Origin: Nitrospirae bacterium RBG_19FT_COMBO_42_15
GTDB taxonomy: Bacteria; Nitrospirota; CAKKRA01; 9FT-COMBO-42-15
Length of the DNA stretch: 16,962 nucleotides
Assembly (NCBI GenBank): GCA_001803815.1
Contig: MHEL01000131.1
Coordinates: 2,508 to 19,469, forward strand
Reading direction: 5' to 3'
In this document: positions 13,837 through 16,962 of the stretch, one piece after another
How positions within the stretch are numbered: position 1 is the first letter of the stretch
Layout of the letters: each line of letters opens with the position of its first letter
Made by a program: the position numbers and the translations under genes
Notes under the pieces: model-generated
Told to the model about the DNA's origin: nothing
Databases searched by the model: none
The model's input: the letters and a program-made list of their open reading frames with translations, nothing else

Positions 13837-14643
13837 ATGTCTGAGAAGATATTAGAAGTAACATATCAGTGTCTTCATTCTTCATGCGTGGTAAATTGCA
13901 AGAACGGCGAGCTCTTTATGCCGGAGGATTTATTAGAGGCTTCTACCTCTGAGGATAAGACAATCTTTAAGAGTCCAAGGGGTTTCTGCCGCCTCGGCTT
14001 CTCTCAGCCCTTTAAGGCTGTAGATGTCAAAGAGGCAAAGGATGCGGATGAAGATGCAGCGCAGGATGAATGTTTAGATGCAGCATCAGATCCTATTGCA
14101 GCCCTTATGGAGGAGCACAATGAGGTGCTCAGGAGGGCGGAGGCTGTTGAGGCGCACTTAGATGAAAGGGATATTGAGGGGCTCTGGGTTTCAACCCGGG
14201 ACCTTGAGAATATTCTAAACCTTCATTCAGGCATAAAAGAGGAAGATGTATTGTTCCCTGCATTGCTGGGTCTGGTGCCATTTGGCGAGGGCCTTGTTGC
14301 CTGTATAAACGAGGACCATCGTGAGATTGTCTCGCTTGTACATTCGTTCCGCGAGGCGCTTACAGACGGAAATATAAATGACAAGATAATAGGCTCTGCT
14401 ATTGTTGCCCTCAGGAGCCATATACGCAAAGAGGACAATGAGTTTTATAAGTTCATAAAAAAGTATATTAACAATGAAATGAAAAAGGTGATAATGGCGG
14501 AGATGGAGCAGGCAGAAAGGACGTTTGTTCCAAAAGAGCCCGGAGAGCGCAAGCTGAATGAGCAGAAGGCATCGGAAAGGGCGCTGCATCATGAGCATCT
14601 GTCTGCAGCAAGAGAGAGCAGCTTAGACACATGCTGCCATTAA
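13837..14643 (+). CDS. Hemerythrin (HHE) domain protein with cysteine-rich N-terminus
   Basis: A 268-residue cytoplasmic protein. Residues about 84-212 form a four-helix hemerythrin domain with likely di-iron ligands H94, H130, E135 or E136, H161, H195 and E199 (HSGIKEEDVLFP; HIRKEDNEFY). The N-terminal 60 residues have C12, C17, C21 and C51 (QCLHSSCVVNC ... RGFCRLGF), a possible zinc or iron-sulfur site. The protein ends in DTCCH. Hemerythrin-like proteins bind O2 or NO, or repair iron centres (RIC/YtfE), so a link to reactive nitrogen from the nar system is plausible but inferred. The C-terminal tail (222-260) is charged and probably helical. It lies three bases after the DUF2299-like gene. 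Confidence 0.85.
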   Translation: MSEKILEVTYQCLHSSCVVNCKNGELFMPEDLLEASTSEDKTIFKSPRGFCRLGFSQPFKAVDVKEAKDADEDAAQDECLDAASDPIAALMEEHNEVLRRAEAVEAHLDERDIEGLWVSTRDLENILNLHSGIKEEDVLFPALLGLVPFGEGLVACINEDHREIVSLVHSFREALTDGNINDKIIGSAIVALRSHIRKEDNEFYKFIKKYINNEMKKVIMAEMEQAERTFVPKEPGERKLNEQKASERALHHEHLSAARESSLDTCCH

Positions 14644-14652
14644 GGTATTTAT

Positions 14653-15507
14653 ATGAACAAAAGGTTCATGGCGGCTTTTATTTGCACTATTGTACTAATG
14701 TTAGAAGCAGCAGGTGCAGGTATTCTGGGCATGAACCTGAACGGTTCATGCTATGCTGCTGTGATCCATGTCCCTGATAATTATAAGACTATTCAGGGCG
14801 CAGTAGAGAAAGCGCTTCCAAAAGACACAATTATAGTTAAAGAAGGAGTATACAGAGAGAATATTGTTCTTACAAAACCCCTCACAATAAAGTCCGGCAA
14901 GGGGCCTGATTTTACTTCTATTCAGGCAGGTAATTCAGATGAGCCTGTTTTTAAGGTCAGCAATGTTAAAGAGGCAGCGATTATCGGCTTTAAAATTACC
15001 GGCTCTTCTGCATCAGGCATACACCTTATAAACTCTCAATACAATGATATAAGCAGCAATAAGATATCAGGCAATGAAATAGGCATATTTCTTCTTTCCT
15101 CTAACAATAACACACTGACAAATAATCAGGCTGATTCAAATGAACAGATTGGCATATATTTAGAGCTGTCTAACAATAATACCTTAAAAGAAAACAGCGC
15201 AAGCCAGAATAATGACAAAGGCATTTTTTTAAGCTCCTCAAACAGCAACAGTCTTATAAAAAACAGTATTTACCTGAATGCATGGAATGGCATTACTTTG
15301 TGGTCTTCACACAACAACATGCTTCAGGATAATTATGTATTCAGAAACACATACGGGATTGTCATCAGCGACTCTGAAGGCAGCAGCCTAACTGATAATT
15401 CTACATGGTCTAATATTAATATTATAATGCCTGTGCTTCTGATTTATACAGGCATTATACTTTATATAATTGAGAAAAGGATATTTGCCTTGCTGTACAC
15501 GGAGTAG
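14653..15507 (+). CDS. Secreted/anchored right-handed parallel beta-helix protein (NosD-like)
   Basis: A 284-residue protein with a basic-hydrophobic signal segment (about 1-27). A CASH/NosD-type N-terminal cap follows (VPDNYKTIQGAVEKALPKDTIIVKEGVY, about 40-67). Six beta-helix coils of 22-23 residues come next, each with a glycine-hydrophobic strand at G122, G144, G167, G190, G213 and G235, and asparagine/serine ladders (SSNNNTL). A hydrophobic helix at about 256-273 near the C-terminus suggests an inner-membrane anchor with the beta-helix outside. NosD itself serves nitrous oxide reductase, but no other nos gene is visible here, so that name is not used. Nine bases separate it from the hemerythrin gene and one base from the next. 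Confidence 0.8.
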   Translation: MNKRFMAAFICTIVLMLEAAGAGILGMNLNGSCYAAVIHVPDNYKTIQGAVEKALPKDTIIVKEGVYRENIVLTKPLTIKSGKGPDFTSIQAGNSDEPVFKVSNVKEAAIIGFKITGSSASGIHLINSQYNDISSNKISGNEIGIFLLSSNNNTLTNNQADSNEQIGIYLELSNNNTLKENSASQNNDKGIFLSSSNSNSLIKNSIYLNAWNGITLWSSHNNMLQDNYVFRNTYGIVISDSEGSSLTDNSTWSNINIIMPVLLIYTGIILYIIEKRIFALLYTE

Positions 15508-15508
15508 T

Positions 15509-15859
15509 ATGTTTAAAATAAATATCTTTCTGGCATCAATAGGACTTGTGCTTGCAACAGCAAGCTTTTTAAGCGGCATGCAGCTTATTAAGAAGGATAA
15601 TACCGCTGTTATCTTAAAGATACACAGGCTGAACGGCTACATTACATTTTTAATATTTATATCCCTTGCGCTCATGCCGTTATTTGGAAAAGGCGGCATA
15701 AAGCCATGGGCGATAACAGCATGGGGCGCAGGATTCGGAATAAGCCTTTTTAAGATCTGGGCTGTAAAAGCCAAAAAGGGGTATAAATACGGCACCCGTC
15801 TCGGCATCATCCTCTTTATCATCTGGCTGGCAATTATTTATACACATGTGGTAAAATAA
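15509..15859 (+). CDS. Small four-helix membrane protein, possible b-type heme protein
   Basis: A 116-residue integral membrane protein with four predicted helices (about 5-25, 42-60, 66-86, 95-112). Two histidines lie at helix ends, H39 in KIHRLNGY and H113 in YTHVVK, positions that could bind heme in a cytochrome b561-like way. This is speculative because I do not recognise the family. I chose the ATG at 15509 rather than 15470: it comes one base after the preceding stop, GGAG lies upstream, and the longer start would add a charged leader overlapping the previous gene. It sits between the beta-helix protein and the AAA ATPase in a tight cluster. Confidence 0.7.
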   Translation: MFKINIFLASIGLVLATASFLSGMQLIKKDNTAVILKIHRLNGYITFLIFISLALMPLFGKGGIKPWAITAWGAGFGISLFKIWAVKAKKGYKYGTRLGIILFIIWLAIIYTHVVK

Positions 15860-15868
15860 ATATATATT

Positions 15869-16962
15869 ATGAATGCAAGGGACTTTGAAAAAGAGATAAA
15901 GATCCATATTGAGGCAAGATATCCTGTTTTGTGGCTTGTATCATTTGAGGAGCGCAGGGCTGAAAAGATTCTTGAAGAGATGTGCAGGGCAGCAGGCTTT
16001 AAGTTTTGGTCATGGTCTGTATCAAGGGGTCTGTACAGCGCTGAAAAGAAGAAGTGGGAGCCGTTAGGCAGGGAAAAGGTTTTGACCACCATTGAAGAGA
16101 GGATACAAAAGAGCGGTGAAGACAATAATCTTTTTCTATTAAAGGACATTGCCGGCTATTTTAATTCACATGAGTTTTTAAGAAAGTTCAGGGACATCCC
16201 TGCGATTATTGACGAGCATAGCCTGATAAATACTGTCTGCATACTTTCGCCGACCCTTACAGAGATACCGCCTGAGCTCGAAGAGGATATTGTTGTCATT
16301 GAGCTCTCCCTTCCTGATTATAATGAGATTGAGGAGATGGTCCTAAAGACATTCGGGAAACTGATTCCTGAGAAATGGCACGGCTCTACAAGGGCAGTGT
16401 TATATAAATCCCTTCAGGGACTCTCCATGGATAATATAAGACGCGTTGTAAGAAAGGCTGTAAGCCTGAATAATGGAAGTCTGAATGAGGACTGCATTAA
16501 CAATGTACAGGAAGAGAAACAGCAGATTATTAAAAAGCAGAAGATACTTGACTATTACACCCACAAGGAGACGATTGAGCATATCGGCGGACTTGGCGAG
16601 ATAAAGAAATGGTTCATAGAAAGGGAGCATGTATTCCGTTTAAGCAAGGAAAAGGCTGATACGCTTGGCCTTGATACGCCAAGGGGGCTTATGCTTATAG
16701 GCGTACCCGGCTCAGGAAAGAGCCTCTGCTGCAAGGCTCTTGCAGGCATCTGGAACCTTCCATTATTAAGATTGGATGTTGGAAGGCTCTTTGGCTCAAC
16801 TGTCGGCGAGTCTGAAAAGAATATAAGAAGGTGCATCCAGCTTTCAGAGGCAGTAAGCCCATGCATTTTATGGATAGATGAGATTGACAAGGCATTCGGC
16901 GGAGTAAGCGGCTTTCAGGGCGATTCAGGCACTCAGCTTCGCGTCTTCGGCACATTTGTTAC
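15869..16962 (+). CDS. AAA+ ATPase, Ycf46-like (cut by window end)
   Basis: An open frame of 364 codons running off the window. Residues about 1-225 form an N-terminal region that looks like a degenerate AAA fold (IHIEARYPVLWLVSFEE; ILSPTLTEIPPELEED; helical LPDYNEIEEMV). The second, active AAA module begins near 238 (HIGGLGEIKKWF), with Walker A GVPGSGKS at 278-285 and Walker B ILWIDEID at 333-340; GSTVGESEKNIR (309-320) is the pore/sensor segment usual in this family. This order matches Ycf46-like proteins of bacteria and plastids, whose function is poorly known (linked to carbon uptake in cyanobacteria). It starts nine bases after the previous gene. The arginine finger and C-terminus lie outside. 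Confidence 0.85.
   Translation, partial: MNARDFEKEIKIHIEARYPVLWLVSFEERRAEKILEEMCRAAGFKFWSWSVSRGLYSAEKKKWEPLGREKVLTTIEERIQKSGEDNNLFLLKDIAGYFNSHEFLRKFRDIPAIIDEHSLINTVCILSPTLTEIPPELEEDIVVIELSLPDYNEIEEMVLKTFGKLIPEKWHGSTRAVLYKSLQGLSMDNIRRVVRKAVSLNNGSLNEDCINNVQEEKQQIIKKQKILDYYTHKETIEHIGGLGEIKKWFIEREHVFRLSKEKADTLGLDTPRGLMLIGVPGSGKSLCCKALAGIWNLPLLRLDVGRLFGSTVGESEKNIRRCIQLSEAVSPCILWIDEIDKAFGGVSGFQGDSGTQLRVFGTFV

Noticed and set aside
14653..15507. Naming the beta-helix gene nosD.
   Set aside because: No nosZ, nosF, nosY or nosL lies in view, and CASH/beta-helix repeats occur in many unrelated surface proteins.

Overview
The window looks like a bacterial chromosome fragment from a nitrate-respiring (or possibly nitrite-oxidising) anaerobe or facultative organism. 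By eye the G+C is moderate (mid-40s percent) and arginine is mostly AGG/AGA. Codon style, the NarG-linked c-type cytochrome and the sigma-54 control remind me of Nitrospirota or deltaproteobacteria-like lineages. That placement is an impression; there is no rRNA or other marker here. All recognised genes lie on the + strand.

Layout. (1) 4-1407: an NtrC-type sigma-54 activator (REC-AAA-Fis). (2) 1408-2014: a 600-base gap with two hairpins that share a loop pattern, paired GTTACA direct repeats that are candidate activator sites, an exact sigma-54 -24/-12 promoter (1821-1836) and a structured leader. (3) 2015-12934: a nitrate-respiration operon, narK-type transporter, universal stress protein, membrane-anchored monoheme cytochrome c, narG, narH, narJ, narI and a second narK-type transporter. 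The narH-narJ and narI-narK2 gaps carry palindromic repeat elements, and a Rho-independent terminator lies just upstream of the second narK. (4) 12965-13177: a two-helix small membrane protein. (5) 13245-16962: a sigma-70-like promoter followed by five tightly packed genes: a DUF2299-like protein, a hemerythrin-domain protein with a cysteine-rich N-terminus, a secreted or anchored parallel beta-helix (NosD-like) protein, a four-helix membrane protein with two histidines, and a Ycf46-like AAA ATPase cut by the window end.

How it fits together. The activator probably senses a signal through a partner kinase outside the window and turns on the sigma-54 promoter in front of the nar operon. Nitrate enters through NarK proteins. 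NarGHI (matured by NarJ) reduces nitrate at a cytoplasmic active site, taking electrons from quinol through the two b hemes of NarI. The c-type cytochrome suggests an additional periplasmic electron partner. The downstream five-gene cluster is linked by position only; hemerythrin and cysteine motifs suggest handling of O2, NO or iron, but its function is unknown.

The most interesting points are sigma-54 control of a nar operon, a triplicated beta-rich insertion in a periplasmic loop of the second NarK, an in-operon terminator before that gene, and the compact uncharacterised five-gene cluster.
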